A DNA stretch of 64,000 nucleotides from Citrobacter sp. Awk 4 (lineage in GTDB: Bacteria; Pseudomonadota; Gammaproteobacteria; Enterobacterales; Enterobacteriaceae). Positions 27,899 to 38,740 of this stretch are shown here, piece after piece; the first letter of the stretch is position 1; the number at the start of each line of letters is the position of its first letter. The stretch spans positions 1 through 64,000 of the forward strand of contig NZ_JANEWG010000010.1 in the NCBI RefSeq assembly GCF_028069725.1, in the 5' to 3' direction. The notes under the pieces are model-generated. The model saw nothing but the letters and a program-made list of their open reading frames with translations. It did no database searches and was not told the origin of the DNA. A program made the translations under genes and the position numbers.

Positions 27899-30772
27899 TT
27901 ACTGGTATTCGCTCATCGGTACGCAAGAGCAGAACAGATTACGGTCGCCGTAGACATCGTCGAGACGTTTTACCGTCGGCCAGTATTTGTTCTCTACGCC
28001 CGCAGGGAACACAGCGATTTCACGGGTGTACCCATGATTCCACTCCGCCACCAGCTCATTCTGAGTGTGCGGCGCGTTAACCAGAGGGTTATCTTCCAGT
28101 GCCCACTCGCCCGCTTTCACGCGATCAATTTCAGCACGAATCGCCAGCATCGCATTGATAAAGCGATCCAGTTCAACCTTGCTTTCGGATTCCGTCGGTT
28201 CCACCATCAGCGTACCCGCAACCGGGAAGGACATGGTCGGCGCATGGAAACCGTAGTCGATCAGGCGTTTGGCGATATCCAGTTCACTGATGCCCGTCTC
28301 GTCTTTCAGCGGGCGAATATCGAGAATGCATTCGTGCGCCACGCGGCCATCACGACCCGTGTACAGCACCGGATAGGCATCTTTCAGACGGCTGGCAATG
28401 TAGTTAGCATTGAGAATCGCCACCTGGCTTGCTTTTTTCAGACCTTCTGCGCCCATCATGCGGATGTACATCCAGCTAATAGGCAGAATAGAAGCGCTAC
28501 CGAATGGCGCGGCGGAAACTGCGCCCTGACGGGTCAGCATGCCTTCGATCTGCACCACGCTATGACCTGGTACAAACGGCGCCAGATGCGATTTCACCCC
28601 GATAGGACCCATACCTGGGCCGCCACCGCCGTGCGGAATACAGAAGGTTTTATGCAAGTTGAGGTGCGATACATCTGCGCCGATAAAGCCAGGCGTAGTG
28701 ATACCGACCTGCGCGTTCATGTTTGCGCCATCAAGGTAAACCTGGCCGCCAAACTGATGAACGATTTCGCACACTTCACGGATCGTCTCTTCATACACAC
28801 CGTGGGTGGACGGGTACGTCACCATGATGCAGGAGAGGCTATCACCGTGCTGCTCTGCTTTCTCACGCAGATCCACCAGATCGATGTTGCCCTGTTTGTC
28901 GCACGCGACGACGACGACCTGCATCCCCGCCATTTGCGCCGACGCCGGGTTAGTGCCGTGAGCAGACGCCGGGATCAGACAGATATCGCGATGCCCTTCG
29001 TTGCGGCTTTCGTGGTAATGACGAATCGCCAACAGACCCGCATATTCACCCTGCGCACCCGAGTTCGGCTGCATGCACACGGCGTCGTAACCGGTCAGTT
29101 TAACCAGCCATTCAGAAAGCTGGCTGATCATCTGATGATACCCTTCCGCCTGATCCGCAGGGCAGAAAGGATGCAGTTCAGCAAACTCCGGCCAGGTGAT
29201 AGGGATCATCTCGGCAGCGGCGTTCAGTTTCATGGTGCAGGAGCCCAGCGGGATCATCGCCTGATTCAGCGCCAGATCTTTGCGTTCCAGAGAGTGCATG
29301 TAACGCATCATCTCGGTTTCGCTGTGATAGCGGTTGAATACCGGATGCGCCAGGATCTCGTCGTCACGCAGCATGCTGTCCTGAATAGAACGACTGTCAT
29401 GCGCGACGTCTTTGTCCAGCGTGTCGATATTCAGGCCATGATGATCGCCAAGCAGCACGGAGAACAACGCCAGCACGTTTTCACGGGTAGTCGTTTCATC
29501 CAGCGTAATGCCGACCGCATTGTGGATATCGCTACGCAGGTTGATTTCTGCCGCTTCAGCGCGCGCCAGTACCGCAGCTTTGTCAGTCACTTCCACGCAC
29601 AGCGTGTCAAAGTAGTGCGCATGACGCAGCTTCATCCCTTTCTGTTGCAGGCCGGTTGCCAGAATATCGGTCAGGCGATGAATGCGATTTGCAATGCGTT
29701 TCAGCCCTTCCGGCCCATGATAAACCGCATACAGGCTGGCGATGTTGGCCAGCAGCACCTGAGAGGTACAGATATTGGAGTTCGCTTTCTCGCGACGGAT
29801 ATGCTGCTCGCGAGTCTGCATCGCCATACGCAGAGCGGTATTGCCCGCCGCATCTTTTGATACGCCGATAATACGACCCGGCATAGAGCGTTTGAATTCA
29901 TCTTTCGCGGCAAAGAATGCCGCATGCGGGCCGCCGTAGCCCATCGGTACACCAAAGCGTTGTGCAGAACCGAACACGATATCTGCGCCTTGTTTACCAG
30001 GTGCCGTCAGCAGAACCAGCGCCATAAAATCGGCGGCAACGCTGACCACAATTTTGCGCGACTTCAGCTCGCTAATCAGCGCGCTGTAATCATGGACTTC
30101 CCCGGTCGTGCCCACCTGCTGTAACAGCACGCCAAACACATCCTGGTGATCAACCACTTTTGCGGCGTCGTCGACGATCACGTCAAAACCGAAGGTTTCC
30201 GCACGGGTGCGGACCACGTCCAGCGTTTGCGGATGCACGTCGGAGGCGACAAAGAAACGGTTCGCGTTTTTCAGCTTACTCACGCGTTTCGCCATTGCCA
30301 TCGCTTCGGCCGCCGCAGTCGCTTCGTCGAGCAGAGACGCAGAGGCCATATCCAGACCAGTCAGATCCAGCGTCACCTGCTGGAAATTCAGCAGTGATTC
30401 CAGACGACCCTGGGAAACTTCCGGTTGGTATGGCGTATACGCGGTGTACCAACCCGGATTCTCTAACATATTACGCAGGATAACCGGCGGCAATTGCACG
30501 GCGGTGTAGCCCATGCCGATGTAAGACGTGAAGCGCTTATTGCGGCTGGCGATAGCTTTGAGTTCTGCCAGCGCAGCATATTCGGTCGCAGCTTCACCCA
30601 CCTGCGGCGGGGTCGCAAGCTGAATATCTTTCGGCACAATCTGGCCGATCAGCGCGTTTAACGACTCGGCGCCTACGGCATTCAGCATTTCTTGCTGTTG
30701 CGCAGCGTCCGGTCCGATGTGGCGTTCAATGAAAGCGCCGCTGTTTTCAAGCTGGCTTAACGTCTGTGTCAT
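27899..30772 (-). CDS. gcvP: glycine dehydrogenase (decarboxylating), P protein
   Basis: A 957-residue PLP enzyme of the glycine cleavage system. It decarboxylates glycine and passes the aminomethyl group to lipoyl-H protein. The PLP lysine is in [16 protein letters not shown] at about residue 706, and the two homologous halves expected of this protein are both present. It is last in gcvT-gcvH-gcvP, separated from gcvH by an ERIC repeat. Confidence 0.98.
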   Translation of the reverse strand: MTQTLSQLENSGAFIERHIGPDAAQQQEMLNAVGAESLNALIGQIVPKDIQLATPPQVGEAATEYAALAELKAIASRNKRFTSYIGMGYTAVQLPPVILRNMLENPGWYTAYTPYQPEVSQGRLESLLNFQQVTLDLTGLDMASASLLDEATAAAEAMAMAKRVSKLKNANRFFVASDVHPQTLDVVRTRAETFGFDVIVDDAAKVVDHQDVFGVLLQQVGTTGEVHDYSALISELKSRKIVVSVAADFMALVLLTAPGKQGADIVFGSAQRFGVPMGYGGPHAAFFAAKDEFKRSMPGRIIGVSKDAAGNTALRMAMQTREQHIRREKANSNICTSQVLLANIASLYAVYHGPEGLKRIANRIHRLTDILATGLQQKGMKLRHAHYFDTLCVEVTDKAAVLARAEAAEINLRSDIHNAVGITLDETTTRENVLALFSVLLGDHHGLNIDTLDKDVAHDSRSIQDSMLRDDEILAHPVFNRYHSETEMMRYMHSLERKDLALNQAMIPLGSCTMKLNAAAEMIPITWPEFAELHPFCPADQAEGYHQMISQLSEWLVKLTGYDAVCMQPNSGAQGEYAGLLAIRHYHESRNEGHRDICLIPASAHGTNPASAQMAGMQVVVVACDKQGNIDLVDLREKAEQHGDSLSCIMVTYPSTHGVYEETIREVCEIVHQFGGQVYLDGANMNAQVGITTPGFIGADVSHLNLHKTFCIPHGGGGPGMGPIGVKSHLAPFVPGHSVVQIEGMLTRQGAVSAAPFGSASILPISWMYIRMMGAEGLKKASQVAILNANYIASRLKDAYPVLYTGRDGRVAHECILDIRPLKDETGISELDIAKRLIDYGFHAPTMSFPVAGTLMVEPTESESKVELDRFINAMLAIRAEIDRVKAGEWALEDNPLVNAPHTQNELVAEWNHGYTREIAVFPAGVENKYWPTVKRLDDVYGDRNLFCSCVPMSEYQ

Positions 30773-30826
30773 GGGCGATGGTTCCTGAAACGTGCAGTGA
30801 ATCGTAGGTGTCTCTACTTACCTGAA

Positions 30827-30949
30827 TACGCAAAATAATTCGCGTTGCAGGAAGGCGGCAAGTCAGTGAATCCCCAGTCACGTACATAAGTACGTGACTG
30901 GGGTGAACGAGCGCAGCCAACGCGCCTGCAGCGCGAAGTATGAAGCGTA
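30827..30949. repeat. ERIC element between gcvH and gcvP
   Basis: A 123-bp imperfect palindrome with ends TACGC and GCGTA. Its centre matches the ERIC consensus: GTGAATCCCCAG followed by AAGTACGTGACTGGGGTGAACG. It is located inside the gcv operon, so it is transcribed and could fold in the message between the H and P cistrons. Confidence 0.9.
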
Positions 30950-30950
30950 T

Positions 30951-31340
30951 TTATTCGTCTTCTAACAGGGCTTCGTATGCAGTGGCATCCAGCAGCGCGT
31001 CGATTTCGCTCGCGTCGTTGGCTTTGATTTTGAAAATCCAGCCACCCGCATACGGTTCGCTGTTGATAAGCTCCGGAGAGTCGCTGAGCGCGTCGTTAAC
31101 AGCGACGATCTCGCCACCGACTGGCGCATAAATATCAGATGCCGCTTTAACGGACTCTGCAACCGCGCAATCATCGCCTGCGCTAACGGTGGTGCCGACG
31201 TCTGGCAGATCGACAAACACCATGTCGCCCAACAATTCTTGTGCGTGTTCGGTAATGCCCACGGTGTAAGTACCGTCCGCCTCTTTACGCAGCCATTCGT
31301 GTTCTTTGCTGTATTTCAGTTCTGCTGGTACGTTGCTCAT
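30951..31340 (-). CDS. gcvH: glycine cleavage system H protein
   Basis: A 129-residue lipoyl carrier that shuttles the aminomethyl group between the P, T and L proteins. The lipoylated Lys sits in [13 protein letters not shown] (about residue 65). Start at 31340 ([10 protein letters not shown]) as in E. coli, with a GGAGA-like site upstream. Second gene of gcvTHP. Confidence 0.98.
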   Translation of the reverse strand: MSNVPAELKYSKEHEWLRKEADGTYTVGITEHAQELLGDMVFVDLPDVGTTVSAGDDCAVAESVKAASDIYAPVGGEIVAVNDALSDSPELINSEPYAGGWIFKIKANDASEIDALLDATAYEALLEDE

Positions 31341-31365
31341 CAATCAATCTCCAAAAAAGGATGAA

Positions 31366-32460
31366 TCACGCGACGGCTTTGCCGTTACGCACAAAAACAG
31401 GTTTCGTTACTTTTACCGGCATCTCGCGGTTACGGATCTGCACAATCGCCGTTTCACCAATGCCCGCTGGCACACGCGCCAGCGCAATGCTGTAACCCAG
31501 CGTCGGAGAGAAAGTGCCGCTGGTGATAATGCCTTCCTGCGTGTTGCCCTGTGCATCGATAAAGCGAACCGGCAACTCATTACGCAACACGCCTTTTTCC
31601 GTCATGATCAGACCGACCAACTGCTCGTGCCCTTTTTCACGCTGCGTTTCCAGCGCTTCGCGACCGATGAAATCACGGTCAGTCGGTTCCCAGGCAATGG
31701 TCCAGCCCATGTTGGCGGCTAATGGAGAAATGCTTTCGTCCATCTCCTGGCTGTACAGGTTCATGCCGGCTTCCAGACGCAACGTATCACGCGCGCCCAA
31801 ACCACACGGTTTCACACCCGCTTCCACCAGCGCACGCCAAAAATCTGCCGCCTTTTCATTTGGCATGGCGATTTCATAGCCCGCTTCACCGGTATAACCG
31901 GTTGTCGCAATAAAGAGATCGCCCGCCTGGACGCCAAAGAACGGTTTCATCCCGTCGACTGCGCGACGCTGTTCTTCAGTAAACAACGCAGCTGCTTTCG
32001 CCTGCCCGTTTGGCCCCTGTACAGCGATCAACGACAGATCGTCACGGACGGTAATGTCGATGGCATAAGGTTCGGCGTGTTGGGAAATCCAGGAGAGGTC
32101 TTTTTCGCGGGTGGCGGAGTTAACAACGAGGCGGAAGAAATCTTCAGTGAAGTAGTAGACGATAAGGTCATCTATCACGCCGCCCGAGGCATTCAGCATA
32201 CCGGAGTAGAGGGCTTTCCCGCTCTTCGTTAGCTTTGCCACGTCATTTGCCAGCAGATAACGCAAAAACTCCCGGGTGCGGCTGCCTCGCAGATCGACAA
32301 TCGTCATATGCGAAACATCAAACATACCGGCATCGGTGCGCACAGCATGATGCTCATCGAGCTGGGAACCGTAATGCAGCGGCATCATCCAGCCATGGAA
32401 ATCGACCATCCGGGCGCCACATAACGTGTGTTGTTCGTACAAAGGAGTCTGTTGAGCCAT
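31366..32460 (-). CDS. gcvT: glycine cleavage system T protein (aminomethyltransferase)
   Basis: A 364-residue tetrahydrofolate-dependent aminomethyltransferase that releases ammonia and forms methylene-THF. It begins [11 protein letters not shown], and the folate-binding region includes MFDVSHM and the conserved Asp near [10 protein letters not shown]. First gene of the operon, with a PurR operator upstream. Length as in E. coli. Confidence 0.97.
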   Translation of the reverse strand: MAQQTPLYEQHTLCGARMVDFHGWMMPLHYGSQLDEHHAVRTDAGMFDVSHMTIVDLRGSRTREFLRYLLANDVAKLTKSGKALYSGMLNASGGVIDDLIVYYFTEDFFRLVVNSATREKDLSWISQHAEPYAIDITVRDDLSLIAVQGPNGQAKAAALFTEEQRRAVDGMKPFFGVQAGDLFIATTGYTGEAGYEIAMPNEKAADFWRALVEAGVKPCGLGARDTLRLEAGMNLYSQEMDESISPLAANMGWTIAWEPTDRDFIGREALETQREKGHEQLVGLIMTEKGVLRNELPVRFIDAQGNTQEGIITSGTFSPTLGYSIALARVPAGIGETAIVQIRNREMPVKVTKPVFVRNGKAVA

Positions 32461-32843
32461 CTTTTCCTCGTTGAATAAGCAGGGCTTACAACCATTTCGT
32501 GATGAAATTTACGCCACGAAACCCGTTATCGAAGCCACGTTATGGCCTCAACGCAAACGTTCTCTTTCCCTTGAACTTACCACCGAAACTGATGCTTAAC
32601 CATAAGGTAAAATTAACCATCACATTAGCTTATGCCAAAAAACGGCAAAGCAGACCACGGAATAAAAAACCAAAAATATAATTAACGCGTCCATAACACA
32701 TAAATAACAGGAACAAATAGCCGCATAAATCGATATTAAATTCTAAAAAAATGTCAAAAATCGAGACGAGAGAAAATCGTGATATAAAAAAATCTAATGC
32801 GAAAAACAGCGTGGAATTAGATTATTTCAAATGAGGGAAATCC
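32461..32843. promoter_or_regulatory. gcv operon control region
   Basis: About 380 bp upstream of gcvT without a coding frame, very A+T-rich from 32620 to 32830 with A-tracts. In E. coli this position carries the GcvA and Lrp sites and the promoter of gcvTHP. The A-tract-rich composition fits Lrp-bent DNA, but I cannot delimit individual Lrp or GcvA sites by eye. Confidence 0.55.
32551..32566 (+). promoter_or_regulatory. PurR operator of the gcv operon
   Basis: ACGCAAACGTTCTCTT agrees with the PurR consensus ACGCAAACGTTTTCNT at nearly every base. PurR repression of gcv is established in E. coli, and the site lies about 90 bp upstream of gcvT as expected. Confidence 0.8.
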
Positions 32844-32861
32844 CCCGGCGTGAAGGCCGGG
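32844..32861 (-). terminator. hairpin downstream of ubiI
   Basis: CCCGGC and GCCGGG with a 6-base loop lie about 48 bp after the ubiI stop, where the leftward ygfB-pepP-ubiH-ubiI operon should end. There is no clear U run. Confidence 0.5.
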
Positions 32862-32908
32862 AGAAGAAAGTGTGACGGGTCTCAAACTCTTAAAAGCGGG
32901 AGGATTTC

Positions 32909-34111
32909 TTAACGAAGCCACTCAGGCAAATCATTCAGCCCCATCGCCTGACGGATAAGTTGCGGTTTTACACCAGGAAGGGTATCGGCCAGTTTCAGAC
33001 CAATATCGCGCAGCAATTTCTTCGCCGGATTCTCCCCAGCAAATAGCTCGCGAAAACCTTGCATACCGGCCAGCATCATGGCGGCACTGTGCTTACGGCT
33101 ACGCTCGTAACGACGCAAATAGAGATACTGGCCGATATCTTTGCCCTGGCGCTGCAACCGCTTCAGTTCGTCGATAAGTTCCGCTGCATCCATAAAGCCG
33201 AGGTTAACCCCCTGTCCCGCCAGTGGATGAATGGTATGGGCGGCATCGCCGACCAATGCCAGACGATGGGCGGCAAACTGGCGCGCATAGCGCCCCGTCA
33301 GCGGGAACACCTGACGTTCGCTTTCCACCCTACACAGCCCCAACCGGTTATCAAACGCAATATTCAACGCCCGGTTAAATTCCTCTTCGCTCGCCTGTTG
33401 CATCCGCTCAGCCTCTTGCGGCGAAAGCGACCAGACAATAGAGCAAAGATGCGGGTCGACGAGCGGCAGAAACGCGAGAATACCCTCACCATGAAACGCC
33501 TGGCGAGCAACGGCATCATGCGCCTCTTCGGTGCGAATGGTGGCGACCAGCGCATGATGGCGATAATCCCAGAAGGTCAGCGGTATATCAGCTTTGCTGC
33601 GCAGCCAGGAGTTAGCGCCGTCCGCCCCAACCACCAAACGAGCGGTTAGCATCGTGCCGTCTTTCAGGGTCAGAAACGTTTCATTTTCCCCCCAGGCCAC
33701 CTGCTGCAGTTCTGCAGGAGCCATCAATGTAATATCAGAGGATTGTTGCGCTTTTTGCCACAAAGCGTAGTGGATCACCGTATTTTCAACGATGTGCCCA
33801 AGATGGCTGTAGCCCATGCTTTTATCATCGAACGCAATGCGTCCAAAACTGTCTTTGTCCCAGACTTCCATGCCGTGATAGCAACTGGCCCGACGGGCAA
33901 CAATATCTGACCACACACCGAGACGCGTGAGCAATTTTTCGCTGGCGGCATTAATGGCCGACACACGAAGCGCCGGTGGAGCATCATTCGCCAGTGGCTG
34001 AGGGACATGCTGTTCCAGCACGGCAACGCGTAAGCCGCTACCCTGTAAACCGCAGGCGACGGCCAGACCTACCATGCCGCCCCCCACAATAGCTACATCA
34101 ACACTTTGCAC
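32909..34111 (-). CDS. ubiI: 2-octaprenylphenol C5-hydroxylase (UbiI/VisC)
   Basis: A 400-residue FAD monooxygenase adding the C5 hydroxyl in ubiquinone synthesis. The FAD motifs are VGGGMVGLAVACGL at the N-terminus, ADGANSWLR in the middle and LVGDAAHTIHPLAGQGVN at about 290. A GTG start at 34111 is chosen because AGGAG lies seven bases before it and the product then begins (M)QSVDVAIVGG as in E. coli. A longer frame to 34135 has no such site. Downstream of ubiH. Confidence 0.95.
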   Translation of the reverse strand: MQSVDVAIVGGGMVGLAVACGLQGSGLRVAVLEQHVPQPLANDAPPALRVSAINAASEKLLTRLGVWSDIVARRASCYHGMEVWDKDSFGRIAFDDKSMGYSHLGHIVENTVIHYALWQKAQQSSDITLMAPAELQQVAWGENETFLTLKDGTMLTARLVVGADGANSWLRSKADIPLTFWDYRHHALVATIRTEEAHDAVARQAFHGEGILAFLPLVDPHLCSIVWSLSPQEAERMQQASEEEFNRALNIAFDNRLGLCRVESERQVFPLTGRYARQFAAHRLALVGDAAHTIHPLAGQGVNLGFMDAAELIDELKRLQRQGKDIGQYLYLRRYERSRKHSAAMMLAGMQGFRELFAGENPAKKLLRDIGLKLADTLPGVKPQLIRQAMGLNDLPEWLR

Positions 34112-34144
34112 TGTTTGCTCCTGAAAATAGGACAATCAAAAACC

Positions 34145-34178
34145 GTAGGCCGGATAAGGCAAAGCCGCCATCCGGCAT
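34145..34178. repeat. REP element between ubiH and ubiI
   Basis: GTAGGCCGGATAAGGC paired with GCCATCCGGC, the standard REP palindrome. A second partial half (TTACGGCCTACAGG) lies at about 34227-34241, so this is probably a degenerate BIME inside the operon. Confidence 0.75.
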
Positions 34179-34250
34179 TACTTCCGCTGCATTACCTGAT
34201 GGTGCAACGCTAATCAGGCCCACTTCTTTATTACGGCCTACAGGTTATAT

Positions 34251-35429
34251 TTAGCGCGCGACCCAACCCAGGGTGCGCTCCGCCAGCACATCGCGTGCCG
34301 GTGTCAATAATTCCATTGCCATCAATCCGACATTGCGCCCAACAACCAGTGGCGCCCAGTGATTGGCAAACAGATAAACCAGACTGTTCGTGACGCCAAT
34401 CGTTGTCTCACGATCAGCCTGTCGACGTTGTTGATAACGCGACAGCACACAATATTCGCCAACATCTTCACCGGCTTGCCACGCCTGGGTCAGCGTTTCG
34501 GCAAGGCTCATCACATCGCGTAATCCAAGATTAAAACCTTGTCCTGCGATAGGGTGTAGTGTCTGCGCGGCATTCCCCACCAGCACGGTACGATGGGTGA
34601 CGGCTTTGACCGCCGTGGTCAGCGAAAGCGGATAGGCACTGCGTTTCCCGGCCTGGGTAATTCGCCCCAACCGCCAGCCAAATGCGCTCTGCAATTCACG
34701 GCAAAACTGTTCATCAGACCAGGCCATCACCTCATCACGCCGCTCAAGCGGATGACACCACACCAGTGAGCAGCGCTCGGAAGACATTGGCAACATCGCC
34801 AGTGGTCCATGTTGGGTAAAGCGCTCAAACGCACGACCTTCGTGGGGCACAGAGACAGCGACGTTGGCGATCACCGCTAGCTGTTCGTATGGCGTTTGCT
34901 GCCAGTCCACACCGCAGGCCGTTGCCAGCGCTGAACGCGTGCCATCAGCCGCAACTAACACGTCGCCGGTAATCACATCACCGTTTTCCAGCGTAACGTT
35001 TACCTGCTCCTGCGTGCGTGAGACAGTGGCGACACGAGCGGGGCAGTGCAGCGTCACGCCCGGCGCTTTGCGCAACAGCCCGAACAAACGCTGACCGACA
35101 TCGTGCAACTCAACGACCTGCCCTAACGCTGCAATCCGGTAATCCTGCGCATCCAGGGTGACAAACCCGGCATGCCCGCGATCGCTGACGTGAACGGTAT
35201 TGATGGCCGTTGCGCAATCGGCAATCGCCTGCCAAATACCCATCCGCGCCAGTTGCTGACAGGTTCCTGCCGCCAGGGCGATTGCCCGGGCGTCGAAACC
35301 AGGGTGATCCTGTGCTTCAGGCGATGTCGCTTCAATCAGATGCACCGGCAGTTTGCCATGACTCAATTGAGATATTGCCAGCGCCAGCGTCGCCCCGGCC
35401 ATCCCGCCACCGACGATAATCACGCTCAT
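34251..35429 (-). CDS. ubiH: 2-octaprenyl-6-methoxyphenol hydroxylase
   Basis: A 392-residue FAD monooxygenase of ubiquinone biosynthesis, paralogous to UbiI. It has IVGGGMAGATLALAIS at the N-terminus, AADGTRSALA in the middle and VGNAAQTLHPIAGQGFNLG near residue 290. Its ATG overlaps the pepP TGA (ATGA), so translation is coupled. Confidence 0.97.
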   Translation of the reverse strand: MSVIIVGGGMAGATLALAISQLSHGKLPVHLIEATSPEAQDHPGFDARAIALAAGTCQQLARMGIWQAIADCATAINTVHVSDRGHAGFVTLDAQDYRIAALGQVVELHDVGQRLFGLLRKAPGVTLHCPARVATVSRTQEQVNVTLENGDVITGDVLVAADGTRSALATACGVDWQQTPYEQLAVIANVAVSVPHEGRAFERFTQHGPLAMLPMSSERCSLVWCHPLERRDEVMAWSDEQFCRELQSAFGWRLGRITQAGKRSAYPLSLTTAVKAVTHRTVLVGNAAQTLHPIAGQGFNLGLRDVMSLAETLTQAWQAGEDVGEYCVLSRYQQRRQADRETTIGVTNSLVYLFANHWAPLVVGRNVGLMAMELLTPARDVLAERTLGWVAR

Positions 35430-36751
35430 TGTTGGCGCGCCGCAGCCATTAAGGCTTCAATGTCGTCCGCTTTTTTCACTACGCTGGCGGTCAGGTTTTC
35501 GTTACCGGTTTGTGTGATGACAATGTCATCTTCAATTCGGATACCAATACCGCGATATACTTCCGGTACGTCGGCATCTGGCGCGATGTAGAGACCAGGC
35601 TCCACGGTCAGAACCATACCCGGCTCAAGCGGGCGGGAACGATCCTTGCCATATGTGCCGACATCATGCACATCCAGCCCCAGCCAGTGACTCAGGCCAT
35701 GCATAAAGAAAGGACGATGAGCGTTATCGGCGATCAGTTGATCGATTTCGCCCTTCAGGATGCCCAGTTTCACCAGGCCGGTGACCATAATGCGCACCAC
35801 CTCGCCGGTCACGTCCTGAATGGAGGTGCCTGGGCGATACAGGCGCAAACTGGTTTCCAGCGACGCCAGTACAATGTCGTAAATCTCGCGCTGGGCAGGC
35901 GTGAACTTGCCGTTGACCGGGAAGGTTCGCGTGATGTCCCCGGCATACCCTTTGTATTCGCATCCGGCGTCAATCAACACCAACGAGCCATCGCGCATTT
36001 CACTTTCATTTTCGGTGTAATGCAGGATGCAGCCATTTGCGCCGCTGCCCACTATGGTGTTATAGGAAGGATAACGCGCGCCGTGACGCGTAAATTCGTG
36101 GTGAATCTCCCCTTCCAGTTGATACTCAAACATACCCGGACGGCATTTCTCCATCGCCCGCGTATGCGCCAGCGCGCTGATCTCTCCGGCACGTCGCATT
36201 ACGGCGATTTCTTCCGCTGATTTAAACAGGCGCATTTCATGCACCATCGGTCGCCAGTCGGTGAGCGTCGCCGGCGCTTTCAGATTCTGACGCGCCCCTT
36301 TACGCAGCTTATCCAGCGCGGTAAAGACAATTTCATCCGCCCAGGCATATTCGCCTTGCGCGTGGTACACCACATCCAGGCCATTAAGCAACTGGAAGAG
36401 TTGCTGGTTGATCTCACTGAACGCCAGAGCACGATCCACGCCCAGTTTTTCTGGCGCGGCATCCTGCCCGAGACGGCGGCCAAACCAAATCTCCGCGGTC
36501 AGGTCGCGAACCCGGTTAAACAAAACGCTGTGGTTATGAGTGTCATCGCTTTTAATCAGCACCAGCACCGCTTCCGGTTCATTAAAACCGGTGAAATACC
36601 AGAAGTCGCTGCTCTGGCGATACGGATATTCACTGTCCGCGCTACGCGTCGCTTCTGGTGCGGCGAAAATCAGCGCCGCGCTGCCAGCCGGCATTTGCGC
36701 CAGTAATGCCTGGCGACGACGCAGGTATTCTTGCAGGGATAGTTCGCTCAT
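35426..36751 (-). CDS. pepP: Xaa-Pro aminopeptidase P
   Basis: A 441-residue cytosolic metallopeptidase that removes N-terminal residues preceding proline. The pita-bread M24B domain shows LIDAGCEYKGYAGDITRTFP (first metal Asp pair), HGLSHWLGLDVHDVG with catalytic His, and two late Glu ligands in LTVEPGLYI and GIRIEDDI. Start at 36751 (MSELSLQEY) matches E. coli; 25 bp separate it from ygfB. Confidence 0.97.
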   Translation of the reverse strand: MSELSLQEYLRRRQALLAQMPAGSAALIFAAPEATRSADSEYPYRQSSDFWYFTGFNEPEAVLVLIKSDDTHNHSVLFNRVRDLTAEIWFGRRLGQDAAPEKLGVDRALAFSEINQQLFQLLNGLDVVYHAQGEYAWADEIVFTALDKLRKGARQNLKAPATLTDWRPMVHEMRLFKSAEEIAVMRRAGEISALAHTRAMEKCRPGMFEYQLEGEIHHEFTRHGARYPSYNTIVGSGANGCILHYTENESEMRDGSLVLIDAGCEYKGYAGDITRTFPVNGKFTPAQREIYDIVLASLETSLRLYRPGTSIQDVTGEVVRIMVTGLVKLGILKGEIDQLIADNAHRPFFMHGLSHWLGLDVHDVGTYGKDRSRPLEPGMVLTVEPGLYIAPDADVPEVYRGIGIRIEDDIVITQTGNENLTASVVKKADDIEALMAAARQQ

Positions 36752-36776
36752 AACACTCTCCTTGGCGTTTTCGTTC

Positions 36777-37355
36777 TTAATGCAGGGTCGGTTTGCGCAC
36801 TTCCGGCGCGGTGGGCTGCTGACGCGTAAAGGTGTCGTGGCACAGCAGCGCCGCAACACGCACATATTCGATGATCTCTTCGAGCGACATCTCCAGCTCT
36901 TCCTGATCTTCGTCTTCGTCATAACCCAACTGCGCAATGTTGCGCAGGTCGTCAATCGCTTCGCCGGTTTCACCCGTCACTTTGTCGAGCTTAGGCTGTG
37001 TGACGCCAAGTCCGAGTAAAAAGTGATTGACCCAGCCTGCCAGTGCATCGGCGCGATCAAACACGCTGACGTCGTCGCCTTCAGGCAGAAAAAGCTGAAA
37101 AAGAAAGCCGTCATCTTCCAGCGCATCGCTTGTTGCGGCATGCATGTTGCGCAATGCCTGCGCCAGTTCATGACCAAAGGCCAAACCTTCGTTTGTCAGG
37201 TCATGAAGCAGCGGCTGCCAGGAGCTGTCATTGTTACCGCCACAAATCATCCCGCTTATCAAACCGTGCATTTCGGCTGGGGTCAATCCTGCCCCTTGTT
37301 GGTTCAAAAACTGGTTCATTTCGGTGTAACCAGGCATTTCGTTCTGTATAGACAT
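36777..37355 (-). CDS. ygfB: YgfB/UPF0149 family protein
   Basis: A 192-residue acidic, helical protein, first gene of ygfB-pepP-ubiH-ubiI. No catalytic motif is visible. A pseudomonad homologue has been linked to control of alginate or ampicillin-resistance gene expression, but the enterobacterial function is unknown. Start [10 protein letters not shown] at 37355 corresponds to the E. coli protein. Divergent from zapA. Confidence 0.93.
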   Translation of the reverse strand: MSIQNEMPGYTEMNQFLNQQGAGLTPAEMHGLISGMICGGNNDSSWQPLLHDLTNEGLAFGHELAQALRNMHAATSDALEDDGFLFQLFLPEGDDVSVFDRADALAGWVNHFLLGLGVTQPKLDKVTGETGEAIDDLRNIAQLGYDEDEDQEELEMSLEEIIEYVRVAALLCHDTFTRQQPTAPEVRKPTLH

Positions 37356-37404
37356 AAGCATTCGTCATCAAAGGGAGGATATTCATGATATGCTACCACT
37401 TTGG

Positions 37405-37447
37405 ACCCTGGTGAACCAGAAAAGGGCTTGTATCTTCATACCAGGGT
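37405..37447. promoter_or_regulatory. inverted repeat in the ygfB-zapA divergent region
   Basis: ACCCTGGT and ACCAGGGT, perfect 8-bp arms 27 bases apart, lie just upstream of a TATAGT -10-like hexamer for zapA. They could be an operator or a transcript hairpin. No regulator is known to me for this site. Confidence 0.35.
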
Positions 37448-37455
37448 AGCTATAG

Positions 37456-37851
<396 letters not shown>

Positions 37852-37892
37852 CACTTTTCGGTTTACTATGGTAGAGTGACCGTGAAGACAAA

Positions 37893-38076
37893 ATTTCTCT
37901 GAGATGTTTGCAAGCGGGCCAGTCCCCTGAGCCGATATTTCATACCACAAGAATGTGGCGCTCCACGGTTGGTGAGCATGCTCGGTCCGTCCGAGAAGCC
38001 TTAAAACTGTGACGACGCATTCACCTTGAACCAAGGGTTCAAGGGTTACAGCCTGCGGCGGCATCTCGGAGATTCC
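37893..38076 (+). ncRNA. ssrS: 6S RNA
   Basis: About 184 nucleotides from ATTTCTCTGAGATGTTTGCA to GGAGATTCC, nearly identical to E. coli ssrS. The two ends pair (ATTTCTCTGAGATG with CATCTCGGAGAT) and the central open bubble mimics a melted promoter that sequesters sigma-70 RNA polymerase in stationary phase. Location between zapA and ygfA, with ygfA co-transcribed, is conserved. Confidence 0.98.
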
Positions 38077-38096
38077 CCTTCTACCTACCAACAGCT

Positions 38097-38693
38097 ATGA
38101 CACAACTTCCCGAACTCTCTTTATCCCGACAAGAAATCCGCCAGATAATACGTCAACGTCGACGAGCACTAACTCCCCAGCAGCAAACTGATTTCGGCCA
38201 GCACGCAGCAAACCGAATGCTTGCTTACCCACCGGTAGTAATGGCACACACTGTCGCGTTATTTCTCTCGTTCGATGGCGAACTCGACACTCAACCGCTG
38301 ATAGAACAACTCTGGCGAGCCGGTAAACGTGTTTATCTCCCGGTCCTGCATCCGTTTAGCCCCGGCAATTTATTGTTTCTGCACTATCATCCTCAAAGCA
38401 AACTGGTCACCAATCGCCTGAAGATTCAGGAGCCAAAACTGGATGTGCGCGACGTATTACCCCTTGCGCAACTGGATGTGCTGGTCACGCCGTTAGTGGC
38501 GTTTGACGAAGAGGGACAGCGTCTGGGCATGGGCGGTGGATTTTATGACCGGACATTGCAGAACTGGCGGCAACACAAGATCCAACCGGTAGGCTACGCC
38601 CATGACTGTCAGTTAGTCGAAAAACTGCCAGTTGAAGAGTGGGATATTCCCTTACCGGCTGTCGTTACACCGTCGAAAGTGTGGGAGTGGTAA
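38097..38693 (+). CDS. ygfA: 5-formyltetrahydrofolate cyclo-ligase family protein
   Basis: A 198-residue ATP-dependent enzyme converting 5-formyl-THF to methenyl-THF. The nucleotide-binding signature GMGGGFYDRTLQ is intact at about 143-154. It begins 20 bp after 6S RNA, from the same transcript as in E. coli, and no strong ribosome-binding site is visible before the ATG. In E. coli it has been linked to persister formation. Confidence 0.93.
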   Translation: MTQLPELSLSRQEIRQIIRQRRRALTPQQQTDFGQHAANRMLAYPPVVMAHTVALFLSFDGELDTQPLIEQLWRAGKRVYLPVLHPFSPGNLLFLHYHPQSKLVTNRLKIQEPKLDVRDVLPLAQLDVLVTPLVAFDEEGQRLGMGGGFYDRTLQNWRQHKIQPVGYAHDCQLVEKLPVEEWDIPLPAVVTPSKVWEW

Positions 38694-38704
38694 CTCGCCC
38701 GTAA

Positions 38705-38729
38705 GCCCGGTAGCGCAGCGCCACCGGGC
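38705..38729. terminator. terminator-like hairpin between ygfA and serA
   Basis: GCCCGGT and ACCGGGC with an 11-base loop lie between convergent ygfA and serA. There is no long U run on either side. Confidence 0.55.
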
Positions 38730-38740
38730 AGACAGGGAAA

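Noticed and set aside
38694..38740. A sibC-type antisense RNA/toxin locus between ygfA and serA, as in E. coli
   Set aside because: The gap is only 47 bp and holds just a hairpin; there is no room for the locus.
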